Assembly: GCF_017979425.1 (NCBI RefSeq)
Contig: NZ_JAERIS010000006.1
Coordinates: forward strand, 1 to 64,000
Source of the DNA: Helicobacter salomonis
GTDB lineage: Bacteria; Campylobacterota; Campylobacteria; Campylobacterales; Helicobacteraceae
DNA: 64,000 nucleotides
Direction of reading: 5' to 3'
Shown here: piece after piece, positions 1-8,105 of the stretch
Numbering within the stretch: the stretch's first letter is position 1
Layout: the number at the start of each line of letters is the position of its first letter
Made by a program: the position numbers and the translations under genes
The notes under the pieces: model-generated
What the model was told of the DNA's origin: nothing
The model's database searches: none
The model's input: the letters and a program-made list of their open reading frames with translations, nothing else

Positions 1-126
1 AAGGAAAAAACGCGTCGCGTTTTCTGGGTAGGGATTATCCGAAGTTACGCTTGTTTCAAGCAAGCAGAACGCTTGTCCCGCTAAGGGGGTTGTAATCAAG
101 TATGGCTACATACTGGATATAGCTAG
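1..126. other. Unassigned left edge
   Basis: Two frames stay open from the window edge (frame 1 to a stop at 82-84, frame 3 to a stop at about 93-95). Neither translation is recognisable, so an upstream gene end cannot be assigned. Stops then occur in all frames before the coiled-coil reading frame opens at 127. Confidence 0.3.
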
Positions 127-1299
127 TTATGGATTGTTGAAACAAGAAGCCCAGTCGTCTTTGGTGGGTGGTTCACAGACTATGAAGACTACGCCACACA
201 GAGCCAAGAGCTCAAGCGCACCTTACAACATTTGAGCTCAAGCTTGCAAGTCCAAGCAGAGCGTGCTGTTGATAAGGTAAGACATGCTATCAAAAATTCT
301 AACCTCAATAACCCTCCATTCACTCCAACACCCCCGACCAAAGATGTTTTAGGCAATCTTGAATACAAGAGCTTTGTAGCACACTTTGCAATCCTAGAAA
401 CCCAAGTGCAAAACTTCCAAACTATACAAAAGCGCCAACAAGAGTTAGAGGGTTTTAAAAGCAAAGTCACAGCCCTAGAAAATACCCTGCAAGAGCGATT
501 AGAAGCACTCAACACTTGTTGCACCACCTTGCAAGAGCGCATCCAAGAGTTTCGAGTTCAAGACATTTGGCGCGCTGAGGATTTAAGCGCACTCCACGAA
601 CTCCACCTAAGCGCTTGTATGCAAGAGCCAGAAAAAGTTTTTGAAGAAGAAAAGCAACTTGTAGAGCGTTTTAAAAAAGAGTGGCGCTGCTCTGTGTCAG
701 CTAGCCCCCAATTAAAAACCACCTTGCAAGATAGATTACAAAAATTGCAGGAAACAATCCAAAACAAGGCTTGTAATTTGCAGGATCTCGCTTCTACTTT
801 GCTTGCAGTGGCTATTAATGGCGATGAATTTTTATTATTGCACTTAGGCGATGGCATCTGCGGGGTGCTAAAAGATCGCACTTTAGTGGTGGCAAGTCAC
901 CCCGATAAAATGGCGAATTTAGCAATGAGACTATCTTCACCACTTCTAAAGATGCCCCTTTAAGCACAAAAGTGTTTAAGGGCAAATTGAGCGATAAGAA
1001 TTTTACGGGCTTTGTGCTGATGTCTGATGGCGCGGGCGAATCCTTTTACCGCAATAGAGAACGCACCTTAGTAACTATATTGCAAGATTATATGAATGTC
1101 GCGCGCACAGGGCATGCGCGATCAAGTGCAGGCTTCCTTAGAAACTTTGCTAGAAACACGGATTAAAGAAAAAACGACCGATGATTGTAGTGTGATCATG
1201 TTGGTTAAAGAGAGCGCAGATTCTTTAAGCGAGTCGGAGCAAAAGTTAAAGGTTAAGATAGAAAACTTGATAGACAAGCGGGCAGAGTCTGAGGATTAA
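127..1299 (+). pseudogene. Frameshifted PP2C-type protein phosphatase remnant
   Basis: The frame open from 127 (TTG candidate start at 232) encodes about 200 residues rich in coiled coil. A phosphatase-like part follows, with a LHLGDG motif near 840. At about 910-915 the frame is lost in a short A run. The next frame continues with the expected FVLMSDGAGES motif (about 1012-1043). A second shift near 1090-1100 returns to frame 1, which carries the TTDDCSVIML motif (about 1177-1206) typical of the PP2C C-terminus. The N-terminal metal-binding DG motif of the family is not visible, so the gene looks truncated or rearranged as well as frameshifted. PP2C enzymes remove phosphate from Ser/Thr residues; in some bacteria such genes sit with a vWA protein and a kinase, but neither is visible here. 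The two shifts compensate each other, so sequencing errors at short homopolymers are possible. The end overlaps the mfd stop tail to tail. Confidence 0.6.
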
Positions 1300-4262
1300 C
1301 ACACTAAGGCGCGTTCTAAATATCCTAGCAAGGTTTCTAGTACTTGAGTATCGTCCTTGCTGGGGGCTTGTAAGTGGACAGGTTGGGGGAGGTGTAGCGT
1401 GATATGCTGGTGGTGGTGGGTGATCTTGGGGATTTGGAGTTGGTTAGCCAAGATTTTAATACGCATGATTGCCAAGAACTGCGCACTCATCGGGTCTAAT
1501 GCCCCAAAACGATCTTCAATTTCATGGGCAATTTCTATCACCTGCGCGCTTGTTTGGCAAAGCGACAAACGCCGATACAACTCTAAGCGCAGGGCATCAC
1601 TAGTGATTAACTCCGCATTTAAAAACCCACTCACGGCCAGTTTGAGCTCTACACTGCCACGCGCCCCCACAGACCCACTCTTTTCCTGCAGTGCATCTTC
1701 GAGCATACGCGCATACAACGCATAACCAATGCTCTTAATGTGCCCGCTCTGATGGCTTCCTAGAAGATTTCCCCCACCACGAATTTCTAAGTCATGCAGG
1801 GCAATATGCGCCCCGCTCCCCAAACTGGCATTTTTTTCTAAAGCGAGCAGTCGCTTAGTCGCACTCGGACTTAAATTTTGTTTGCCTTCTACCAGAAAGT
1901 AACAAAACCCCTCATGCATACCCCTCCCCACACGTCCCCTGAGTTGGTGCAAATCGGCCAACCCAAAGCTATCCGCGTTGTCAATGATGATTGTGTTGGC
2001 ATTGGGTAGGTGAATCCCCGATTCCACAATACTGGTGCATAGCAAGACCTCAAAACCCCCTTGTGCAAATTCCAAAATCAAACTTTCCGCTTGGAGCGCC
2101 GGGGTCTTAGAGTGCAAAATTTCCACTTTAAGATGGGGCAAAAGGTCCTGCAACATTTTTTGGACCATAGGCATGCTTTGGATATGGTTATAAATATAAA
2201 ACACCTGACCCTTGCGCCGCAGCTCCCTTAAAATGATCTCTTTGAGCAAAGCGGGGGTTTTTTCTTTCACAAAGGTGCGCACGGGAGGTTTGCTCTCTGG
2301 AGGAGTGGCCAAATAGCTAATATCCTTGATCTTGGCTAAAGCCATGCTCAGGGTCCGGGGAATGGGGGTAGCAGACATGCTAAGGAGGTGCACATTTTGA
2401 CTTAAAGCCTTGATCGCCTCCTTTTGCTTGACCCCAAATTTGTGTTCCTCATCTACCACCACCAATCCCAAATTTTTAAACTCTGCTCCTAAGAGCGCAT
2501 GCGTTCCTACCACCACATCAATACGCCCTTCTTGCAATTCTTTTAAAACACGCGCCTTGTCCTTGCTAAAGCGATCGAGTTTGGCAATGGTGATATTAAA
2601 GGGACTTAAGCGGGCTTGCAAGGTAACAAAATGCTGGCTAGATAAAAGTGTAGTGGGCACAAAGAGTGCGCTTTGGCGTTTTGCTAGAGCAAGGGTGTAG
2701 ATTGCCACAAGAGCGACTTCGGTTTTGCCAAAACCCACATCTCCATTGAGCAAGCGATCCATCACCTGCCCGCTGGCTAGATCGCTCAACACTTCCTCTA
2801 TGGCGCGATCTTGATCCTCTGTGAGCTTGAAGGGGCGCGCGTTGTGGAAGGCTTTTAGTGGGGTGGTATCGGGCGCAATTTTCACCCCTTCAAGCAACAT
2901 GCGCTCTGCATGTGCACTGATAATATCCTCAGCCAACCCTAGAAGCTCCGCACGCACTTTGGCCTTGAGTTTGCTAAAACCTCCCTTACCTAATTTATCC
3001 AGCGTGGGTGTGTTGGGGGCGATGTAGCGCTCCAATAAGTGCAGGTTTTCCACAGGTACAAAGAGGCGATCGTGGTTTTGATACTCTAGGGCGATAAAGT
3101 CGCGCACGCTTCCTAGCACGCTTTGTTGTACCAGTCCCTGAAAAAGACCCACGCCATAGTCCTCATGCACCACAAAATCCCCGCTGTTAAGCTCACTGAG
3201 AGCGAAGTTGAGAGGTTTAGCTTTTGGGGGTTTAGGATAAGTGTGTGCAGAGATAAAAATCTCCGTAGGAGTGCTAAAATGCAACACGCAATCTGAAATA
3301 TAGGGTTTAACATGCGCCTCTAGGGGAGGTAAACTCTCATGGGCTCGGTGTAAGAGTGTGATGCTGTGCTGGGGGTGCAGGGCACAAAAATCGGAGAGAT
3401 TTTTTAGAGGTAGGTGCAAATCTTGATACCCGGGGGGATGCCTAAGTTGGGGTAGGGCTAGGATTTTTTCTAATTGCGGTATGTGCTCCAAACAGGCATA
3501 TTCTTGGGCTTCTTGATAAGCCTCTGCACTCAAGAGGGCACTATCTTCCTCCCAAAGCCACATCCCCCAATCTTGTAACGCCCAAAAACCTAGAGAGGCA
3601 ATATCAGGCACTAAACTATCTGTTTTTAAACTCTCTAGGCGTGTTAGAAGGGTAGCGTGTTGCTCTGGAGTGAGGCTGAAGAGCGCGGGGGGAATTTCTA
3701 GGCACTCTAAGAGTTGGGGATCGCTTAACTGGGTGGTTAGATCGAAGGTTTTAATGTCCTCGCATTCCTCTCCAAAAAAGCTCAAGCGGTGGGGTTTGGG
3801 AGATCCGGGAGTGAAAATGTCCATAATATCCCCGCGCATACTCACCTCACCGGGCAACTCCACCATGTCTACAAATTCATAACCATAGGCGCGTAGGCGT
3901 GCTTGCAGCGCGTCTAAGGGAGTAGCTTCTAGGGCTTGGATAGTGAAACTTTGGCATAAAAAAGACTTGGGCAGAGGGTGCAGAATCGCGCTTAGAGGAG
4001 CGATGAGCAAGCAATCTTTCTTAGCTTCTTTGGCTTGGTAAAACAAGCGCAACTGGTTTAAGAGCGCGCTTAACTCTGCGCTAAAGGCGCGCATGTCATC
4101 CAAGTAGTGAGCCCTAAGTTCGGGGAAGATGAAGAGGACTTTTTGAGGAGCAAAGAAACGCACCACTTGGGAAGCTTGACGTGCTTGCGCGTCGTCTTGC
4201 ACGATGAGAATTGTGCTCTCAAACCCTTTTGAAAGCGCGCTATGAAAGCTAGCTTGGATCAA
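1296..4262 (-). CDS. mfd: Transcription-repair coupling factor Mfd
   Basis: The 988-residue product has the usual Mfd length. It uses ATP to push stalled RNA polymerase off damaged DNA and recruits UvrA for excision repair. Visible parts: an N-terminal UvrB-like region, a central RNA polymerase-interaction segment (around FVVHEDYGVGLF), Walker A GDVGFGKTEVAL, the Walker B box VVVDEEHKFG, the helicase motif LLSMSATPIPRTL, and a C-terminal region with QLRGRVGRG. It is the last gene of the minus-strand array and starts directly after the ccmA stop, as in the H. pylori HP1541-HP1542 pair. Confidence 0.96.
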   Translation of the reverse strand: MIQASFHSALSKGFESTILIVQDDAQARQASQVVRFFAPQKVLFIFPELRAHYLDDMRAFSAELSALLNQLRLFYQAKEAKKDCLLIAPLSAILHPLPKSFLCQSFTIQALEATPLDALQARLRAYGYEFVDMVELPGEVSMRGDIMDIFTPGSPKPHRLSFFGEECEDIKTFDLTTQLSDPQLLECLEIPPALFSLTPEQHATLLTRLESLKTDSLVPDIASLGFWALQDWGMWLWEEDSALLSAEAYQEAQEYACLEHIPQLEKILALPQLRHPPGYQDLHLPLKNLSDFCALHPQHSITLLHRAHESLPPLEAHVKPYISDCVLHFSTPTEIFISAHTYPKPPKAKPLNFALSELNSGDFVVHEDYGVGLFQGLVQQSVLGSVRDFIALEYQNHDRLFVPVENLHLLERYIAPNTPTLDKLGKGGFSKLKAKVRAELLGLAEDIISAHAERMLLEGVKIAPDTTPLKAFHNARPFKLTEDQDRAIEEVLSDLASGQVMDRLLNGDVGFGKTEVALVAIYTLALAKRQSALFVPTTLLSSQHFVTLQARLSPFNITIAKLDRFSKDKARVLKELQEGRIDVVVGTHALLGAEFKNLGLVVVDEEHKFGVKQKEAIKALSQNVHLLSMSATPIPRTLSMALAKIKDISYLATPPESKPPVRTFVKEKTPALLKEIILRELRRKGQVFYIYNHIQSMPMVQKMLQDLLPHLKVEILHSKTPALQAESLILEFAQGGFEVLLCTSIVESGIHLPNANTIIIDNADSFGLADLHQLRGRVGRGMHEGFCYFLVEGKQNLSPSATKRLLALEKNASLGSGAHIALHDLEIRGGGNLLGSHQSGHIKSIGYALYARMLEDALQEKSGSVGARGSVELKLAVSGFLNAELITSDALRLELYRRLSLCQTSAQVIEIAHEIEDRFGALDPMSAQFLAIMRIKILANQLQIPKITHHHQHITLHLPQPVHLQAPSKDDTQVLETLLGYLERALVC

Positions 4263-4664
4263 TCAGGCCTTCTTTTCTAAGAGATTGGTTTTATTGTCCA
4301 AAAGAGGGTGGGCGTTGTCCTTGGGGCGGCTTTCCCCCACTAAAATTCCCTTACGCTCGATAACCAGCTCAGAGCTGATAATCTTACCATCCACAAAGCC
4401 CAAAGGCATGATTTCGATCACATCGGCCTGTGCATTTCCATTGAATTTGCCACTGACAACCAATCTAGGTGCAAAAATATCTCCCACCACGACCCCATTT
4501 TTGCCGATGACAACAGTGTTACTAGAATGGATCGTCCCTTCCACTTCACCATCAATGTGCAGATGGCAGTCCATGTTCAAAGTTCCCTGGAATTTGCTTC
4601 CTTGGGCGATGATGGTGGCAGACCCGTTAGCAGCTTGTTTATGGTCGTTAGTAAAGATGGCCAT
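4263..4664 (-). CDS. ccmA: Bactofilin CcmA, cell-shape scaffold
   Basis: The 133-residue protein has a bactofilin beta-helix core (residues about 15-110) with regular short repeats such as LHIDGEVEGTI and VVIGKNGVVVGDI. In Helicobacter, bactofilin CcmA polymerises at the cytoplasmic membrane and works with the Csd endopeptidases to produce helical shape. The ATG at 4664 gives the familiar MAIFTNDHK start. The frame is open for 17 further codons upstream, but that part lies inside csd1 and has no family match. Its first 88 bases overlap the 3' end of csd1 in another frame, so the two are probably translationally coupled. Confidence 0.93.
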   Translation of the reverse strand: MAIFTNDHKQAANGSATIIAQGSKFQGTLNMDCHLHIDGEVEGTIHSSNTVVIGKNGVVVGDIFAPRLVVSGKFNGNAQADVIEIMPLGFVDGKIISSELVIERKGILVGESRPKDNAHPLLDNKTNLLEKKA

Positions 4665-5518
4665 GCAATATTCCTCTCTTGTGTGAAGATAAAGTCGAAG
4701 TTTTTCATATTCCATTTAATGAAAAAAATGGGATTGATGGGCTTGTCCATGAAACGCACTTCGTAATGAAGATGCGGTCCCGTGCTCATGCCAGAGCTTC
4801 CACTATAACCGATGAGTTGCCCTTTTTTGACGAATTCTCCATCTTTAACCACGATTTTATGCAAGTGAGCATAGTAGGTCTTAAAGCCAAAGGGATGATA
4901 AAGTTTGATGAGTCGCCCATAACCCCCATTCCAGCCATTGTGAGCCATGCCCACCACTCCATTAGCTGTGGCATAGACAGGAGTGTCCACAGGGGTGCTC
5001 AAGTCCACACCTGTATGGTTTTGCATGCGGTGTAAGATGGGGTGGTAGCGCTGTTGGAATTCGCTAGAAATCCTGCGATAGGATTCCAGAGGGTTGTCAT
5101 TGGGAATGAAACGCATAATGAAACTCTTCTGTGCACCCGTGATACTGGCCATATTTAAACGAGCGCTTAAGGGGGTCTGATCTTCTTGGGTGTCATTTTC
5201 TATGCCCACAAGATTTTCTAAATCATTGACCCGCTCACCTGCTAAGAGTAAATCTTCCACATACCCACGCATTTCTTGATTTAAACGCGCATGGATTTGT
5301 GAACTCTTTTCAAATTCAGCCCGTAAGATTGTAATCTGTTTCTTATTTTGAGTGATTTGAGTCTCAAAAAGATAGAGCACAGCAATCAAAAATAAGAGGA
5401 CACTGAGCACGAACAAGAGCATATAGTAGGCAATTTGTTTGTAAAGAGTGTGTACATTGAGGGATTTGCTTCCATCGGGGTAGGTGAAGACTAAAATCAG
5501 ACGCCTATTGAGCCACAT
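4577..5518 (-). CDS. csd1: Cell shape peptidase Csd1 (M23 LytM family)
   Basis: The 313-residue protein has a short cytoplasmic start, one membrane segment (about residues 32-50), a coiled-coil stalk, and a C-terminal LytM/M23 domain with both zinc motifs intact (NHTGVD and PHLHYE). Csd1 is the DD-endopeptidase that trims peptidoglycan cross-links for helical shape in H. pylori. The start is set at the ATG at 5518 (MWLNRRLILV), which aligns with the family; the frame runs 21 codons further upstream into csd2. It overlaps csd2 by 14 bases and ccmA by 88 bases. The order csd2-csd1-ccmA matches H. pylori. Confidence 0.92.
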   Translation of the reverse strand: MWLNRRLILVFTYPDGSKSLNVHTLYKQIAYYMLLFVLSVLLFLIAVLYLFETQITQNKKQITILRAEFEKSSQIHARLNQEMRGYVEDLLLAGERVNDLENLVGIENDTQEDQTPLSARLNMASITGAQKSFIMRFIPNDNPLESYRRISSEFQQRYHPILHRMQNHTGVDLSTPVDTPVYATANGVVGMAHNGWNGGYGRLIKLYHPFGFKTYYAHLHKIVVKDGEFVKKGQLIGYSGSSGMSTGPHLHYEVRFMDKPINPIFFIKWNMKNFDFIFTQERNIAWPSLLTTINKLLTGLPPSSPKEANSREL

Positions 5519-6434
5519 TGGGAACACCTTTGGCAGAGTAAGAGCGGGGAGTGTAATTCTGAGTTTTGGTAATGTCCTCAATGCTATAAAAGAGGTTCTT
5601 CCAGTTAATGGGCGACTCCTCTTGGAAAATCACTTCAAACTTATCTAAACTCCATGCAAGATAAGCGGGCATGTCTACCACCTGCCCTAAGAAACGAATC
5701 TCGTAGTGAAGACCTTTGGAATAGGCACTTTTACCATCGCCACTATAGCCCACTAAATCCCCTTTTTGCACAAAACTATTGGGTTTCATTACGATTTCGC
5801 TTAAGTGTGCATAAATGGAGCTAAATCCAAAGGCATGTTCTAGGCGCACCAAATTCCCATACCCCTGCTTGCTCAAAAGCACCACATCCACCACCCCACT
5901 AGCACTCGCATAAACAGGAGTTCTAGGGGGAGTGCTAAAATCGTAGCCCGCATGTGCCTGTAGTCTGTTGGGAATGGGAGCTGTGAAGCTCTTCTGCGTA
6001 TAAGTTGCCAAAGGCACACCATTAGGGATGAGAGTTAGAGCTAAGTTTTTACTGGATAGGGGGAGTGATTCCAAGTTGATGTGGCCATAGGCCTGCGCGT
6101 TGAGCGTATCGCCTTTATCAATTTTGAGAATGTTTTCCAAAGTCTTGATTTGCTGACTCACCAAGGCGATTTCTTGGGTTTTATACTGGATATTTTGTTT
6201 GAGAGTGTTATTTTTTTGGTAAAGCTCTTTGTAGTTAGCCTCTGTAATGCGTTTCTCTAAAGTCACCTGACCCAGTTTTTGTACCAAATAACCTAATCCT
6301 ATTCCTCCAGCTACCACGCATAAAAGCACGACACAAGCCGTAATTAAACAATATCGCTTCACATTCTTAGAGAGTCTAAGCTGCTTGGAACCGCTTTCAT
6401 CAATGATGGTTAACACAAGCTTATCCCGCATCAT
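5505..6434 (-). CDS. csd2: Cell shape protein Csd2 (LytM-like, altered zinc site)
   Basis: The 309-residue product has one N-terminal membrane segment (about residues 28-50), a coiled-coil stalk and a C-terminal LytM fold. The first metal motif HAGYD is present, but the HxH motif reads KGLHYE, so its first His is replaced by Gly. In H. pylori, Csd2 binds Csd1 and is thought to act as a non-catalytic partner; the sequence supports that. It overlaps folC upstream and csd1 downstream by 14 bases each, which suggests coupled translation. The start is at the first of two tandem ATGs (6434 or 6431). Confidence 0.9.
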   Translation of the reverse strand: MMRDKLVLTIIDESGSKQLRLSKNVKRYCLITACVVLLCVVAGGIGLGYLVQKLGQVTLEKRITEANYKELYQKNNTLKQNIQYKTQEIALVSQQIKTLENILKIDKGDTLNAQAYGHINLESLPLSSKNLALTLIPNGVPLATYTQKSFTAPIPNRLQAHAGYDFSTPPRTPVYASASGVVDVVLLSKQGYGNLVRLEHAFGFSSIYAHLSEIVMKPNSFVQKGDLVGYSGDGKSAYSKGLHYEIRFLGQVVDMPAYLAWSLDKFEVIFQEESPINWKNLFYSIEDITKTQNYTPRSYSAKGVPNVAQ

Positions 6435-7605
6435 ACTCCCTTAAAAATGTTCCCACAACACTGAAAGAACCTCCCACGACCCAAAGATTTTCTTCTTTGA
6501 GAGCGTAGAATTTTTTCCATGAAAAGATTTCCCACGCTAGATGTAATTTCTCTAGTAAATCTTCCAATTTCTCCAGCTCCATGATCTGGATATCTTCAAC
6601 CTTGAAGACCCACACGCGCGCAATGACAGATCGCAAACACTCCAAAATACTCCGCACATCCTTCCTAGCGTAGCTATTATAAACTAAGTGGATTTTTTGA
6701 TCTTTAAAATTCTGTTGCAAGGCCTCTTTTAATGCTTTTGCGCCACCCACATTGTGCACTACATCCAAGATTAAATTAGACTCCAGGATTTCAAAGCGTC
6801 CGCGTAAATCTAGGGGTGGGATAGTAGCAGGGTTATGGGGAAGTTGAAGTACTTCTAGGCTATCCAATGCAGTTTGAAGGTTTTGGGCTAGAAAGAGCGG
6901 ATAGGCGTAGTGATTGGCGTAGATACAAGCGGTGGGAGAGGGGGGATTGACTAAAAAGAGGGGCAAGCTGTGGCTCATTGCCATTTCTTGTGCCTGCATT
7001 TGGACGCTGGGGTCTTGAGGAGCTAAGATGATGGGAGTGTTAGGCTCCAAACTTCCCATAGCTGCCAATTTGGTATGGGCTATTTCTGAAAGTGTGCTAC
7101 CCAAGCGATCGGTGTGATCCAGGCTAATGGGTGTGCAGACCAATGCACAACGCGCGTGCAAATGCGTAGTGCTGTCCAACGCGCCTCCAAGTCCGGCTTC
7201 TGCCACCATCAAATCGCAGTCTTGAGCTAACACGACCGCTAAGAGAGTGGCGTATTCAAAATAACTAATGTGAGAATCTAAACGCAATTTATGCAAATAC
7301 TTATGCAAATGGGCATGCGCTTCTTGCAGGGCATTTTCAGAAATAATAGAGCCTTGTGTATAAAAGCGCTCACGAAAACTTAACAGATGAGGGGAAGTGA
7401 AATGTAGCACTTTTAGGCCCGCTTGCTCCAGAAGCAAAGTGATAAAACGCCCTGTGCTCCCCTTGCCATTTGTGCCGATAATCTGAATTTTAGGTGTATT
7501 ATCGCTAAAGCGTTCCAAAAAGCGTGCATAGACTTTAGGAAAACGCGTTGGATCGAAAGGAGCGTATTCCTGTGCTAGGGAGGTGAGAAACGCGCTTAAA
7601 TTCAT
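6421..7605 (-). CDS. folC: Folylpolyglutamate/dihydrofolate synthase
   Basis: The 394-residue product is a Mur-ligase-family enzyme that joins glutamate to dihydropteroate and extends the glutamate tail of folates in the cytoplasm. Visible motifs: the ATP loop IIGTNGKGSTGRF, the HFTSPHLLSFRERF motif, AEAGLGGALDSTT, and the C-terminal ILDVVHNVGGAKAL. In the last, the usual HN-P pattern reads HNVGG, a small departure. Length is normal. The gene overlaps the lptE stop by four bases. Confidence 0.93.
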   Translation of the reverse strand: MNLSAFLTSLAQEYAPFDPTRFPKVYARFLERFSDNTPKIQIIGTNGKGSTGRFITLLLEQAGLKVLHFTSPHLLSFRERFYTQGSIISENALQEAHAHLHKYLHKLRLDSHISYFEYATLLAVVLAQDCDLMVAEAGLGGALDSTTHLHARCALVCTPISLDHTDRLGSTLSEIAHTKLAAMGSLEPNTPIILAPQDPSVQMQAQEMAMSHSLPLFLVNPPSPTACIYANHYAYPLFLAQNLQTALDSLEVLQLPHNPATIPPLDLRGRFEILESNLILDVVHNVGGAKALKEALQQNFKDQKIHLVYNSYARKDVRSILECLRSVIARVWVFKVEDIQIMELEKLEDLLEKLHLAWEIFSWKKFYALKEENLWVVGGSFSVVGTFLREYDAG

Positions 7606-8105
7606 TTGTTGAGCTTGCCCTCATAGGCAATTTGAGCCACAAATTGGGTTAGAGTTTGGTTCAAGGCTTGCGCGATCGCATAGAGACGATTTTTATAAGT
7701 AGTCAAAGGATTTTGCAAAGAAACTGCATAATTATAATAGCCCGTATCTTTGAATGTTTTCACCGCGCCTTTTTTATTGTCATAGGTGTAATCCACATAG
7801 GCAGTCGCACGATAGAAGGTAGTAAAACCCTCTTGGTTCTGACTGATGGAAGTGTCAATCACACGGGTGATTTCTATGGTGATGATAGAATCGGCCTGTG
7901 CTTCGCTGGTGAGGGTGTTTTGGAAGCGTTGCACAATGATCCGATTGAGCATATCCTTAAATTGCACGGAGTTACGCGGGTTGGGTAAATTCACAATCAG
8001 GCGCACGAAGATACCCTGCCCTAGTGCATTCTGCGCGAAGGTGGCAATGGGCTTATAGCCACAGCCACCTAAAACAAACCCTAACGCCATAACCAAAGCC
8101 CTCAT
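7602..8105 (-). CDS. lptE: LptE-like LPS assembly lipoprotein
   Basis: The 167-residue protein begins with a short hydrophobic signal ending in the lipobox LGGC (Cys15), so it should be a lipoprotein. The rest resembles the LptE fold of campylobacterial LPS-assembly proteins, which plug the LptD barrel in the outer membrane. It matches the position of HP1546 between folC and leuS. The ATG overlaps the leuS stop in an ATGA arrangement. Family similarity is weak in this group; synteny and the lipobox carry the call. Confidence 0.75.
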   Translation of the reverse strand: MRALVMALGFVLGGCGYKPIATFAQNALGQGIFVRLIVNLPNPRNSVQFKDMLNRIIVQRFQNTLTSEAQADSIITIEITRVIDTSISQNQEGFTTFYRATAYVDYTYDNKKGAVKTFKDTGYYNYAVSLQNPLTTYKNRLYAIAQALNQTLTQFVAQIAYEGKLNK

